From Gammaproteobacteria bacterium (GTDB lineage Bacteria > Pseudomonadota > Gammaproteobacteria > JAIEPX01): DNA of 64,000 bases. The position numbers were made by a program, and so were the translations under genes. A model generated the notes under the pieces. That model searched no databases, was not told the DNA's origin, and worked only from the letters and a program-made list of their open reading frames with translations. Positions within the stretch are counted from its first letter, which is position 1. The number at the start of each line of letters is the position of its first letter. Location: NCBI GenBank assembly GCA_019748175.1, contig JAIEPX010000011.1, forward strand, positions 62,001 through 126,000, given 5' to 3'. Below, piece by piece: positions 1 to 9,213 of the stretch.

Positions 1-62
1 ATGGGATCGATGATATCCGATTATTGTTTGAAAACGATTTGCGTTTTCTACGTCAATTTTAA
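1..62 (+). CDS. pheS: Phenylalanyl-tRNA synthetase alpha subunit, C-terminal end (partial)
   Basis: Only the last 19 codons are inside the window, read from position 3, ending in FENDLRFLRQF and TAA at 60-62. This matches the family C-terminus, which in E. coli reads FENDLRFLKQF. The alpha subunit carries the aminoacylation site of the alpha2-beta2 enzyme. pheT begins 12 bases downstream, the normal pheST operon arrangement. Confidence 0.9.
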   Translation, partial: GIDDIRLLFENDLRFLRQF

Positions 63-74
63 GGGTGGTGTGAT

Positions 75-2444
75 ATGAAATTCAGCGAGCAATGGTTGCG
101 TCAATGGGTGAATCCACCGATTGAAACAAAAGCACTCTGTGATCAACTTACTTTAGCTGGACTCGAAGTCGATAAGATCGAACCGGTTGCCGGTGATTTT
201 TCGAATGTGATCGTGGGTGAAGTGATCAGTACTGAACAACATCCTAATGCTGATCGATTAAAAATTTGCCAAGTGAATGTTGGCGATGAAGCGCTGACAA
301 TTGTTTGTGGTGGAAAAAATGTTCGTCCAGGATTGAAAGTGGCTGTTGCACAAATTGGTGCAGTTTTACCTGGTGATTTTAAAATAAAGAAATCAAAAAT
401 TCGCGATGTTGTTTCCTATGGAATGTTATGCTCTTCAGAAGAATTAGGATTGCCAAAGGATATTGATGGAATTATAGAATTACCGCCCGAAGCACCCATT
501 GCTGCAGATTTACGTGACTATTTACAATTAGATGATCTATGCATTGATATCGATTTAACACCTAATCGTGGTGATTGTTTAAGTATTATTGGTATCGCAC
601 GAGAAGTTGCTGCGTTAAATAATTCTCCGCTATTAAAAGAGATTTCTGCGCACGTTCCTCCCACAACAAAAAAAACACTGCCTGTTTCAATTACGGCTGC
701 TAATGGTTGTAATCGTTACGTTGGACGTATTATCAGTAGTATTCCCAAAGATGCAACGACACCTATTTGGATGCAAGAACGATTACGACGTAGTGGAGTG
801 CGTGCTATCAGCCCTATAGTCGATGTCACAAATTACATTATGATTGAAATGGGACAACCGATGCACGCTTTTGATTTAAATAAAATTAAAGGCGGAATCG
901 AAGTGCGCTTTGCTCGAGAAGGAGAAAGTTTAACATTACTCGATGGAAAAAATATTTCTTTAAATGAAACGTCACTACTAATTTGTGATCACGAAAAACC
1001 ACTTGCTTTAGCGGGAATTATGGGTGGTGCAAATTCAGAAGTGAGCGAATCAACGACCGATATTTTATTGGAAAGCGCTTATTTTGAGCCACTAACAATT
1101 CGTGCTACTGGACGAGATTTTGGACTCTCTACAGACGGAAGTTATCGATGGGAACGTGGTGTTGATTATACAATGCAAATGACAGCCATTGAATATGCAA
1201 CGGAATTGATAACCCATATTGTCGGCGGAAGTCCTGGTCCTGTTTTTGAAGTCACTCAGGGTGAATTTCCAAAACGAGATCCTATTTCATTACGTCGCGA
1301 CCGAATCCCTCGAATACTTGGTATTCATATTGCTGATGAAGATGTTGAGCGATATTTACATGCACTCGGTATGAGTGTTACAAAAACTGAGGAAGGTTGG
1401 ACTACAGTTGCCCCTAGTTATCGTTATGATTTACAAGCCGAACATGATCTAATCGAAGAATTAGCGAGAATGTACGGCTATAATCATATTCCCACTACGC
1501 GCACGTTAGTACCAATGACACCGCAAGTGGATTCCGTAAAAGTGACGCACACCAATCGAGTACGAGAATGTTTGATTGATCGTGGATATCATGAAGCGAT
1601 AACCTACAGTTTTGTCTCACCCGAAATCGAACAAGTTTTCACACCAGATTATGAACCCTATCATTTACTCAATCCCATTTCTTCAGAAATGTCAGTGATG
1701 CGAACAACATTATGGCCGGGTTTATTGCAAGCGTATCAACATAATGCTGATCGCCAACAAGATCGTGTGCGATTATTTGAAATCGGAATGTGTTTTTACG
1801 ATAAAGTTGAGCTCATTCAAGAACATTGGGTCGGAGGATTATTAGCAGGAAGTTTGCAACCTGAACAATGGGGTTTAAAATCGAGACCCGTAGATTTTTT
1901 TGATATAAAAAGTGATGTTGAAAATTTAATTTCCCTGACACGACAATCCAGTGCGTTTGAATTTATTTCAGCAGAACATCCCGCCTTGCATCCAGGCCAA
2001 TGTGCCCGTATTGATTCTCAAGGAAAATCTGTAGGCTGGGTAGGGCAGCTGCATCCGGCCCTGGCTCAAAAATTTGACTTGCGTCAAAATATCTATTTAT
2101 TTACACTCAAATTGTCTAGTATAATCAACACATTGCTGCCACAATATCAACAGGTATCGAAGTTTCCGTCAGTCCGTAGAGACATCGCTGTTGTTGTTGA
2201 TACAGGGGTGCAAGCGCAGGAACTGGTTGGTGTGATTAAGGGGTCAGCGGGTGAATGGTTAGATGCCATTCGGATCTTTGATGTGTACTCAGGCGAGGCT
2301 ATAGGGGTTGGCAAAAAAAGCGTTGCGTTGGCAATTACGCTTTTGCACCCTGAGCGTACATTAACGGATCAGGAAGTGAATGATGTGATGGACCACGTGG
2401 TTTTACAGTTAAAAAGCACGTTCAACGTAACATTAAGGGCTTGA
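75..2444 (+). CDS. pheT: Phenylalanyl-tRNA synthetase beta subunit
   Basis: At 789 residues it is close to the E. coli length of 795. It partners PheS to charge tRNA-Phe in the cytosol. An EMAP-like tRNA-binding domain lies at about residues 39-150, followed by the B3/B4 editing region (about 210-370) and the B5 domain (about 400-470). A C-terminal anticodon-binding FDX-ACB domain begins near KFPSVRRDIAVVVD (about 700-789). The ATG follows a GGGTGG ribosome site. It is co-transcribed with pheS upstream, and ihfA starts 6 bases after its stop, as in other gammaproteobacteria. Confidence 0.97.
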   Translation: MKFSEQWLRQWVNPPIETKALCDQLTLAGLEVDKIEPVAGDFSNVIVGEVISTEQHPNADRLKICQVNVGDEALTIVCGGKNVRPGLKVAVAQIGAVLPGDFKIKKSKIRDVVSYGMLCSSEELGLPKDIDGIIELPPEAPIAADLRDYLQLDDLCIDIDLTPNRGDCLSIIGIAREVAALNNSPLLKEISAHVPPTTKKTLPVSITAANGCNRYVGRIISSIPKDATTPIWMQERLRRSGVRAISPIVDVTNYIMIEMGQPMHAFDLNKIKGGIEVRFAREGESLTLLDGKNISLNETSLLICDHEKPLALAGIMGGANSEVSESTTDILLESAYFEPLTIRATGRDFGLSTDGSYRWERGVDYTMQMTAIEYATELITHIVGGSPGPVFEVTQGEFPKRDPISLRRDRIPRILGIHIADEDVERYLHALGMSVTKTEEGWTTVAPSYRYDLQAEHDLIEELARMYGYNHIPTTRTLVPMTPQVDSVKVTHTNRVRECLIDRGYHEAITYSFVSPEIEQVFTPDYEPYHLLNPISSEMSVMRTTLWPGLLQAYQHNADRQQDRVRLFEIGMCFYDKVELIQEHWVGGLLAGSLQPEQWGLKSRPVDFFDIKSDVENLISLTRQSSAFEFISAEHPALHPGQCARIDSQGKSVGWVGQLHPALAQKFDLRQNIYLFTLKLSSIINTLLPQYQQVSKFPSVRRDIAVVVDTGVQAQELVGVIKGSAGEWLDAIRIFDVYSGEAIGVGKKSVALAITLLHPERTLTDQEVNDVMDHVVLQLKSTFNVTLRA

Positions 2445-2450
2445 TGAACT

Positions 2451-2768
2451 ATGGCAATCACGAAGGCTGACATTGCAGAGCATTTGTTTAGTACGCTCGG
2501 TTTAAATAAACGTGAAGCTAAAGAAGTTGTGGAACTCTTCTTTGAAGAAATTCGACAATCACTTGAAAGTGGGGAGATGGTGAAATTATCTGGTTTCGGA
2601 AATTTTATGTTACGCGATAAGAGTGAAAGACCCGGTCGTAATCCGAAGACAGGTAAGGAAGTGCCCGTAACAGCACGACGAGTTGTGACCTTCCGTGCGG
2701 GCCAAAAGCTTAAATCCAGGGTGGAAAAATATGCAGGATCTGAATCTCAAGAGGAGCAAGACACCTAA
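2451..2768 (+). CDS. ihfA: Integration host factor subunit alpha
   Basis: A 105-residue HU/IHF-family DNA-bending protein, slightly longer than the E. coli 99 because of an acidic tail ending EEQDT. The DNA-intercalating arm RPGRNPKTG lies at residues 60-68, and Pro65 is the residue that kinks DNA in IHF. It works as a heterodimer with IHF beta, which is not in this window. The position right after pheT is the classical one. Its 3' end overlaps the start of the following MerR gene by 38 bases in another frame, which suggests translational coupling. Confidence 0.96.
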   Translation: MAITKADIAEHLFSTLGLNKREAKEVVELFFEEIRQSLESGEMVKLSGFGNFMLRDKSERPGRNPKTGKEVPVTARRVVTFRAGQKLKSRVEKYAGSESQEEQDT

Positions 2769-3108
2769 GACTGAGCTCCTACCGATACCCGATAAGTTTT
2801 TCTTTTCGATCGGTGAAGTCAGTCAATTATGTGATCTTAAACCACATGTATTGCGTTATTGGGAACAAGAATTTCCACAATTAGCGCCATCAAAACGCCG
2901 AGGAAATAGACGCTATTATCAGCGTGATGATGTTTTAACAATTCGAGAAATTAGATCGCTATTGTATGAGCAAGGTTATACCATTGAAGGGGCTAGGGCT
3001 CGATTGTCATCTAAAGAAAACAAAACAAAAAAGATTGATCAACGGTCTAAAGATTTATTAAGTAAAGTGGTGTCTGATTTAGAAAATGTGTTAGCAGATT
3101 TGGAATAA
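2731..3108 (+). CDS. MerR-family transcriptional regulator
   Basis: A 125-residue protein with a MerR helix-turn-helix ([20 protein letters not shown], about residues 25-45) and wing (RRGNRRYY). A short helical tail follows, with no cysteine metal site. I chose the ATG at 2731 because an AGGGTGG ribosome site precedes it; the open frame extends to 2695, deep inside ihfA. The order ihfA-merR-tRNA-Pro also occurs in Pseudomonas and relatives. The target genes are unknown. The short C-terminal part argues against classical metal sensing. Confidence 0.9.
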   Translation: MQDLNLKRSKTPKTELLPIPDKFFFSIGEVSQLCDLKPHVLRYWEQEFPQLAPSKRRGNRRYYQRDDVLTIREIRSLLYEQGYTIEGARARLSSKENKTKKIDQRSKDLLSKVVSDLENVLADLE

Positions 3109-3188
<80 letters not shown>

Positions 3189-3287
3189 AATTAAAATCAG
3201 CTTTTCAAACACTATATTGCCTGATGAATCTATTCATGAGAATATGAATTCCAAGGTTTCTTAATTTTATTCATGTCTGAGACGATT

Positions 3288-3470
3288 ATGGACAGTAAAT
3301 TATTAGATATACTAGCTTGCCCGATTTGTAAAGGTAAGCTATTGTATAAAAAAAATGATCAGGAATTAATTTGTCGTCTTGATCGATTAGCATTTCCGAT
3401 ACGGGATGGAATCCCGATAATGTTAGAGCGAGAGGCTCGACGTGTTGAAGAAAATGAGGTTGAAAAATGA
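3288..3470 (+). CDS. ycaR: Trm112-like zinc-ribbon protein YcaR
   Basis: A 60-residue protein, the same length as E. coli YcaR, with [13 protein letters not shown] and the motif [11 protein letters not shown] typical of the bacterial Trm112/UPF0434 family. I preferred the ATG at 3288 over the one at 3273 because it matches the family start (MDxxLLxIxACPxC). Its TGA overlaps the kdsB start (ATGA), and ycaR-kdsB is a conserved pair. The biochemical role is unproven. The family is thought to be a small partner or stabiliser of other enzymes. Confidence 0.9.
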   Translation: MDSKLLDILACPICKGKLLYKKNDQELICRLDRLAFPIRDGIPIMLEREARRVEENEVEK

Positions 3471-4219
3471 CTTTTCGTATTATTATTCCAGTTCGATATG
3501 CATCCGAGCGAATGCCGGGAAAACCGCTGTTGGATATTGCAGGAAAATCGATTTTAGAACGCGTTTATTCACAGTGTATGCAAAGTGGTGCAGATAGTGT
3601 AGTCATTGCAACTGAAGACGAGCGAATTAAAGAAGCAGCTTCAAAATTTGGTGCAACTGTATGCATGACATCAAAAAGCCATCAATCGGGTACTGAGCGA
3701 TTGGCAGAAGCTGTCACAGTGTTAGGTTATGAAGAAGACGAAGTAGTGGTGAATGTACAGGGGGCTGAGCCTCTCATTCCACCTGTTGTGATACACCAAG
3801 TGGCTACAAATTTGCGTGACCACGAAAATGTGCGTGTTGCAACATTGTGTGAAAAAATTACTGATGTTAAAGAATTGTTTAGTCCTGATAATGTAAAAGT
3901 TGTTATGAATAAACGCGGTTACGCGTTGTATTTTTCTCGTGCGCCTATTGCTTGGGAACGTGATAATTTTCCGCAAAAACCAGACACTGAACTAAAAGGT
4001 CTACATTATCGACATGTTGGCATTTATGCTTACCGAGTGGGGTTTTTACAAGAATATTTATCTTGGGATGCTTGTCCTTTGGAAAAAATGGAATCATTAG
4101 AACAATTACGAGTGTTGTGGTACGGTGGTCGTATACACGTCGATCTTGCAAAAGAACATGTGCCAAACGGAGTTGATACTGAAGAAGATTTAGAAGTCAT
4201 TAGAAAATTAGTTGGTTAA
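3467..4219 (+). CDS. kdsB: 3-deoxy-manno-octulosonate cytidylyltransferase (CMP-Kdo synthetase)
   Basis: A 250-residue cytosolic enzyme that activates Kdo with CTP for lipopolysaccharide core synthesis. The nucleotide-binding start [16 protein letters not shown] and the C-terminal GVDTEEDL motif are present, and the length matches E. coli (248). One deviation stands out: the conserved QGDEP motif reads QGAEP, with Ala100 (codon GCT) where E. coli has Asp100, an expected Mg2+ ligand. The rest of the protein is well preserved, so either activity is altered or one base is wrong. Translation is coupled to ycaR. Confidence 0.93.
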   Translation: MTFRIIIPVRYASERMPGKPLLDIAGKSILERVYSQCMQSGADSVVIATEDERIKEAASKFGATVCMTSKSHQSGTERLAEAVTVLGYEEDEVVVNVQGAEPLIPPVVIHQVATNLRDHENVRVATLCEKITDVKELFSPDNVKVVMNKRGYALYFSRAPIAWERDNFPQKPDTELKGLHYRHVGIYAYRVGFLQEYLSWDACPLEKMESLEQLRVLWYGGRIHVDLAKEHVPNGVDTEEDLEVIRKLVG

Positions 4220-4256
4220 AAATAAGACAACTTCTATATGCCTTTTCGTTACGATA

Positions 4257-4297
4257 TTTGATGGTGGATTTTGGTATCACCAAAATCCACCATCAAA
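4257..4297. terminator. Perfect 18-bp hairpin between convergent kdsB and rne
   Basis: The arm at 4257-4274 (TTTGATGGTGGATTTTGG) is the exact reverse complement of 4280-4297, with a 5-base loop. It lies between two gene ends pointing at each other, so it probably ends or protects both transcripts. No clear T-run follows on either side, so it is not a textbook intrinsic terminator. Confidence 0.7.
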
Positions 4298-4298
4298 G

Positions 4299-7200
4299 TT
4301 AATCTGCTTTTTCTTTGTCTTTATCTTTTGATTCCGCTGTTTGCTCTGTTTTATTAATTGCATTTGATTTTTCTTCTGTTGTTGCTCGGATAACCAAAGG
4401 TTTCTGATATTCATCTGATTTGAGGGGTTCTGATTGGCTTGCAGGAGTTTGAGTGCTGCTGGGTTCTGAAGTAGTTGTTGCAGTTCCAGTTCCAGTTGAG
4501 CTAGCAGCTCCCAGCATAGGGGCATTTTCAGAAATTTTAGGTCTGTCTGAAGAACCGCCTATTCCTGTGCTACTACCAGAAATTTGTGTAGGAGAAGAGG
4601 ACGTTGCGGCAGGTGCGCTTGTTCTGCTTGAAGATTGAGCTGCAGCTGCTGGAGGTGTAGTTGTATTGACGCCTGTAGATGTACTACTACTAGAAGTTTG
4701 CACTGCTGTTGGGCTTGTGCTTGAACTTGAACTGATATTAGAGGCCTGTGCTGAGCTCGTACTGGAAGTTTGTACCGCTTTTGGAGCTGTACTTGGACTT
4801 ATAGTAGAAGTAGGCGCAGAACTACTGCTTGAAGTCTGGGTCGATGATTTTGGTGCGTTGGTTGTATTTTCAGAAGGAGCACTTTTGTTTGGTGACACTT
4901 CTTTCAACTTTATTGCGCCGGGCATGAAGCCATCATTTGTAATGGGTGGAACAGAGGTGGCCGTCGGTGTACCTGGTGAGGTTGTGGTCGACACACTAGC
5001 AGGTTTAGCTGTTTGTACTGAACTTTGCCCTGCTGTTGTTGAGGTACCCTGAACAGGTTCGGATGTACTCGAGCTGGTTTCGGATGAATACGATGTAAAA
5101 GTGAATGTGGGTTGTGGAGATTCCGTTTTATTAGCGGAAGTTGTTTGGGTTGCTTCATTCACATTTTGCAGTTTTGAAGTTGCAGAAGTGCTTGTAGTAC
5201 TGGCTTTGATTTTGATGGGCGCTTCTTCAATACGCGGTTCCTGTACTGGGGGCTTAGGTGAAATTGGTGCTACAACAGGAGTCTTGGGTGTAAAACTTTG
5301 AGGTTCAAATTGTTCACCATACTGTGTGGATTTTTCGCTTGGCGATGATTTCGTTGCGGGATTTCTTCCAGTGGTTCGGCTTCGTGGTCCTGGTGAACGT
5401 TGACGTGGCTCTCCACGACGTTGTTGGGTAGAACGGTCAGTCGATTGTCTTTCATTGTTGTATCGCGAGTTCGGTCTTCCACGAGAGTCGCCGGAGCTTT
5501 CCTGGGAAGGTGGGTTGTCCTGATTGTCATCACTTCGAGGCCGACGTTGACGTTGTTTTCCAGCAGGGGCTCTAGAGGTATAACTGGGTTTGGTTTCAAT
5601 TTTCAGTGGACTGGGTTCTCTGCTCGTTACTCTAGTATCTTGAGTGTCTTCGTCTTGCGAGCCGAACATGCTGCTCCATAAGCGTTTCACTAAACTGCCG
5701 GTTTGCGGTGATTTATCTGGACGTGTAGGAATCAGTTGTTGAACAGCGGGCTTGTCAGGTGCAGCGCGATCAGTTGAACTTGGAAGATTAATATCTACTT
5801 GAGCTACTTGAAGACGATCTGAGCTAGAGATACCACCTTCGTCAACATCAGAAACGCGTATACGTTTTTTGATAAAGTTTGACGATTGTAAATTCGGATT
5901 AGGAATTACAGAGACTTTCACTTCATGGTTTTTTTCGATCGCTGCTAATAAATGGCGTTTTTCGTTCAACAAATAAGTGGCCGCTTCAGTAGAGGCTTGA
6001 ATAACAATTTCAGAGGTTTGAGGTTTGAGTGCCTCTTCTTCAACAATCCGGACAAGCGTAAGGGCTACTGAATCCACACTGCGAATACTTCCATGTCCAC
6101 TACAGGTTGGGCAAACATGCTGATGTGAATCTCTCAAAGATGGTCTCAATCGTTGACGTGACATTTCAAGCAAGCCAAATCGAGATATTCGTTGTATTTG
6201 AATTCGGGCTCTATCGTTTTTGAGAGCTCGGCTGAGGTGTTTTTCTACTTCCACTTGATTGCTAGGATCAAGCATGTCGATAAAATCGATGACAATTAAG
6301 CCACCAATATCGCGTAAACGTAATTGTCGTGCAATTTCTTTGGCTGCTTCAAGATTGGTATTAAATGCTGTCGATTCAATATTTCTACCTTTAGTAGCGC
6401 GGGCAGAGTTAACGTCAATTGAGACTAATGCTTCAGTGTAATCGATTACGATCGAGGCGCCAGAAGGTAAGTCTATTGATCGTTTATAAGCTGTTTCAAT
6501 TTGATGTTCGATGCCATAACGACTAAAAAGTGGTGTGGAATCTGTGTAAAGTTTAACGCGGTCTGCGACATCAGGGCGAATTTGCTCGAGATAATGTTTT
6601 GCATTTTGAAATTCTGTTTCGTCATCGATGATGATTTCAGTAGTATCTTGACGGACATAATCTCGAATTGCACGAATGACCACATTTCCTTCTTGGTGAA
6701 TTAGGAAAGGCGCTGATCGTGTTTTTGCAGCAGCGACAATATTACTCCAATGAGAAAGAAGGACTTCAAGATCCCATTTCAGTTCATCGTTTGTTCGTCC
6801 GATAGCGGCTGTTCTGACAATTAATCCCATACCTTCGGGAACGCTCACTTGATTTAAAATCTCACGCAGTTGATCGCGCTCGTCGCCTTCGATTCGTCGA
6901 GAAATACCACCGGCACGTGGACTGTTGGGCATTAGAACAAGATAGGATCCCGCTAAGCTAATGTAAGTAGTTAATGCAGCGCCTTTATTTCCTCGCTCTT
7001 CTTTTTCTACTTGGATCATAATTTCTTGGCCAATTCGGAGCAAATCGCGAATGTTTTGACGGCCCTCATGATCGGGTTTTGAGATGAAATATTCTCTAGA
7101 AATTTCTTTGAGGGGTAAAAAACCGTGCCGGTCACTACCGTAATCAACAAATATAGCATCGAGGCTGGGCTCTATGCTGGTAATTTTGGCTAGATAGATA

Positions 7201-7319
7201 TTCCCAATTTTTTGTTCGAAACCAGGACGTTCAGTGATGAAATCATACAGGACATTTTCAGCGACGATCGCAACACGCTTCTCATCACGTTGAGAAGCAT
7301 TAATTAACATTCTTTCCAT
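4299..7319 (-). CDS. rne: Ribonuclease E
   Basis: A 1006-residue endoribonuclease, the core of the RNA degradosome. The N-terminal half is conserved: start MERMLINASQ, S1 domain (about 35-125), DNase I-like domain with the catalytic aspartates in SIDVNSARATKG and LIVIDFIDM, and the zinc-link CPTCSGHG. From about residue 520 it is low-complexity. An Arg-rich stretch (about 585-665) should bind RNA. A long Ser/Thr/Ala tail (about 720-960) replaces the usual degradosome scaffold sequence, and I could not pick out enolase or PNPase binding motifs. The ATG at 7319 fits the family start; a TTG lies three codons upstream. It is divergent from rluC, as in E. coli. Confidence 0.96.
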   Translation of the reverse strand: MERMLINASQRDEKRVAIVAENVLYDFITERPGFEQKIGNIYLAKITSIEPSLDAIFVDYGSDRHGFLPLKEISREYFISKPDHEGRQNIRDLLRIGQEIMIQVEKEERGNKGAALTTYISLAGSYLVLMPNSPRAGGISRRIEGDERDQLREILNQVSVPEGMGLIVRTAAIGRTNDELKWDLEVLLSHWSNIVAAAKTRSAPFLIHQEGNVVIRAIRDYVRQDTTEIIIDDETEFQNAKHYLEQIRPDVADRVKLYTDSTPLFSRYGIEHQIETAYKRSIDLPSGASIVIDYTEALVSIDVNSARATKGRNIESTAFNTNLEAAKEIARQLRLRDIGGLIVIDFIDMLDPSNQVEVEKHLSRALKNDRARIQIQRISRFGLLEMSRQRLRPSLRDSHQHVCPTCSGHGSIRSVDSVALTLVRIVEEEALKPQTSEIVIQASTEAATYLLNEKRHLLAAIEKNHEVKVSVIPNPNLQSSNFIKKRIRVSDVDEGGISSSDRLQVAQVDINLPSSTDRAAPDKPAVQQLIPTRPDKSPQTGSLVKRLWSSMFGSQDEDTQDTRVTSREPSPLKIETKPSYTSRAPAGKQRQRRPRSDDNQDNPPSQESSGDSRGRPNSRYNNERQSTDRSTQQRRGEPRQRSPGPRSRTTGRNPATKSSPSEKSTQYGEQFEPQSFTPKTPVVAPISPKPPVQEPRIEEAPIKIKASTTSTSATSKLQNVNEATQTTSANKTESPQPTFTFTSYSSETSSSTSEPVQGTSTTAGQSSVQTAKPASVSTTTSPGTPTATSVPPITNDGFMPGAIKLKEVSPNKSAPSENTTNAPKSSTQTSSSSSAPTSTISPSTAPKAVQTSSTSSAQASNISSSSSTSPTAVQTSSSSTSTGVNTTTPPAAAAQSSSRTSAPAATSSSPTQISGSSTGIGGSSDRPKISENAPMLGAASSTGTGTATTTSEPSSTQTPASQSEPLKSDEYQKPLVIRATTEEKSNAINKTEQTAESKDKDKEKAD

Positions 7320-7780
7320 TATATTCAACTCATGTCAGTACCGCGATAAGGGATACCGGCCTAAGAGCTAGGGAGCGTGCTCTCACTTGCAGAGATTGCA
7401 CGTCGTGATGTAGAAATGGTATACGGGGATATTATATTTAACCTTGTATTTTCTGTTCTAGTAGATCCTTCCATCATCACATTCTCTAAAGTTTTCAAAT
7501 TCCTAGAATTCGCTCAACTTATTTTAGCTCCGCCGAATCTTTCTCAGCGCGATGCGTTTAATTTTCATTGTGGAATCCTCCACAATACCCATTCGTTTCA
7601 GCTGTACCTCATTACTTGAGGACCGCTGCAATCCAATAAAATCACTCATTTGCGCATTTTTATGGTAAACTGTACTTTGCGCGTTTCAATGTAAAACTCA
7701 TTATAACAAACTTTCTAGTTGAAGGCAAATTAGCGATACTCCCATAAAGGGGGATTTCAGGTTAATTTTGAGGGGTGGTT
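7320..7780. other. rne-rluC divergent intergenic region with a leader hairpin
   Basis: About 460 bases separate the two divergent starts. The length suits a long rne 5' leader, which in E. coli carries RNase E autoregulation. A perfect 7-bp hairpin (TTGTGGA 7568-7574, loop ATCC, TCCACAA 7579-7585) lies inside it and could be a leader element. I could not assign convincing promoters. The open frame at 7377-7619 shows no coding features. Confidence 0.4.
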
Positions 7781-8740
7781 TTGGCTGACAAATCGTTCGT
7801 CCAAGTTCAAAGTATCATCGTTGATGAGGGATCTGATCAGCAACGCATTGATAACTTCTTGGTTAAAATATGCAAGGGTGTTCCGAAGTCTCGATTATAT
7901 CGGGCCCTTCGTGCGGGTGAAGTTCGCGTCAATAAGGGGCGAATTGGCGCCGATTATCGTCTAAAAATAGGTGATGTGGTGCGAATTCCGCCGTTACGGA
8001 GAAGAGAAGCCCCCCCTCTTATTGATATCAAAAAAGCGCATCGAAAACTCAAGGACCTTGAGCAAGAGATAATTTTTGAAGACCAAGATATTTTGGTGCT
8101 AAATAAACCCTCTGGCATAGCTGTGCATGGCGGGAGCGGGGTGGTGTTGGGTGTGATTGAAACCCTCCGATTATTAAGGCCTCATGCAAAAATGTTGGAA
8201 CTGGTTCATCGGCTTGATCGGGATACTTCAGGCTGTTTATTGATTAGTAAAAAATCCAGTATAAACAAAAATATACAAGCACAATTTAAAGCTAAAACGG
8301 TTAAAAAGACTTATCTTATGTTAGTTCACGGACGATGTGAATTTGATCGTAAAAAGGTCGATTTACCCTTATTACGAGATGTATTGGTTTCGGGGGAGCG
8401 GATGGTTAAAGTGAATCCCAACGGTAAAGAATGTGTTACACACTTTAAAGTATTAAAACGTTTTATGCACTCAACCTTACTGCTTGCGAGCCCCTTAACG
8501 GGGCGCACTCATCAATTACGTGTTCACGCCAAAGCCATTGGGCATCCCATAATCGGTGATACAAAATACGGTGATCGTGAACGTGATAAGATTCTAAAAG
8601 GACCCCTTAGACACCGTTTATATCTCCATGCCGCCAGTTTGTGCTTCCAAGATCCTCGTACTAACGAACCTGTAACATTTTGTGCGGTGCTTGAGCCTAG
8701 TTTTGCCCAGCAACTCAAGACGCAGCGCCATCATCCCTAA
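7781..8740 (+). CDS. rluC: 23S rRNA pseudouridine synthase RluC
   Basis: An RluA-family enzyme that modifies three uridines of 23S rRNA (955, 2504 and 2580 in E. coli). An N-terminal S4 RNA-binding domain (SRLYRALRAGEVRVNKGRI) is followed by the catalytic motif HRLDRDTSG with its essential Asp. The likely start is TTG at 7781, five bases after an AGGGG ribosome site; a GTG at 7775 overlaps that site and is less likely. The last codons (QQLKTQRHHP) lie over a degenerate copy of the dispersed repeat described elsewhere. It is divergent from rne, as in E. coli. Confidence 0.93.
   Translation: MADKSFVQVQSIIVDEGSDQQRIDNFLVKICKGVPKSRLYRALRAGEVRVNKGRIGADYRLKIGDVVRIPPLRRREAPPLIDIKKAHRKLKDLEQEIIFEDQDILVLNKPSGIAVHGGSGVVLGVIETLRLLRPHAKMLELVHRLDRDTSGCLLISKKSSINKNIQAQFKAKTVKKTYLMLVHGRCEFDRKKVDLPLLRDVLVSGERMVKVNPNGKECVTHFKVLKRFMHSTLLLASPLTGRTHQLRVHAKAIGHPIIGDTKYGDRERDKILKGPLRHRLYLHAASLCFQDPRTNEPVTFCAVLEPSFAQQLKTQRHHP
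8711..8729 (+). repeat. Degenerate copy of dispersed repeat at rluC 3' end
   Basis: CAACTCAAGACGCAGCGCC matches the repeat core CAACTCAAGACGCGACGCC at 17 of 19 positions and lies inside the last codons of rluC. As a single short match it could be chance. Confidence 0.35.
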
Positions 8741-8789
8741 AAATATAGGTAAGGATACGGGGTATCTAGTATTATACCAATTTATCGGT

Positions 8790-9125
8790 TTACCACGTTA
8801 CACTTATTGATATAGACAATGGATACCCGATTGTAAGTGTATATGATTTAGGTTGAATATTGCCGGCTAGCTTATTGAGTATATTCATGATGTTTGAATA
8901 CCAACTTTGAAGTTTATTATTTAATGTGTTCCAGAACAAATTTAGCTTTATTATATTCGTATTTGAAGATTGTAAGACTGAATTTGTCAGGTAGTTTATT
9001 TTACTGATCGTTAATATCAAATCTGAGAAAGCTTTATTAGGGTTATTTTTACAGATTTTATCGATATTTTCGAATGAATTATCTATATCGTCCACCAAGC
9101 CAGAGTCCCAATTTTCGTCATTCAT
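8790..9125 (-). CDS. Hypothetical protein, 111 aa
   Basis: I recognise no family. The product is acidic and Asn-rich at the N-terminus (MNDENWDSGLVDDIDNSFEN) with a largely helical middle, and has no signal peptide or membrane segment. Base composition is lower in G+C than the flanking housekeeping genes. A GGA lies upstream of the ATG at a long distance, so the ribosome site is weak. It sits with the IcmL-like gene where yceF is normally found between rluC and yceD, so it is probably acquired. Confidence 0.5.
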   Translation of the reverse strand: MNDENWDSGLVDDIDNSFENIDKICKNNPNKAFSDLILTISKINYLTNSVLQSSNTNIIKLNLFWNTLNNKLQSWYSNIMNILNKLAGNIQPKSYTLTIGYPLSISISVTW

Positions 9126-9213
9126 AGGGGAGTTATTCCATAATCAATAAATATCCAAAGATTTATAGTAGTTAGCCAGATTAAAAAATTAAGCTAAACT
9201 TTTCTTTCATCTT

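Noticed and set aside
4440-5150. Repetitive sequence that might suggest CRISPR or minisatellite
   Set aside because: It is codon-level low complexity within rne, without regular spacers or exact repeat units.
4453-5681. Several open frames antisense to the RNase E tail, some Leu/Val-rich
   Set aside because: They arise from the low-complexity Ser/Thr/Ala codons of rne read backwards.
7377-7619. 80-codon frame between rne and rluC
   Set aside because: No ribosome site, and it lies in the expected rne leader.
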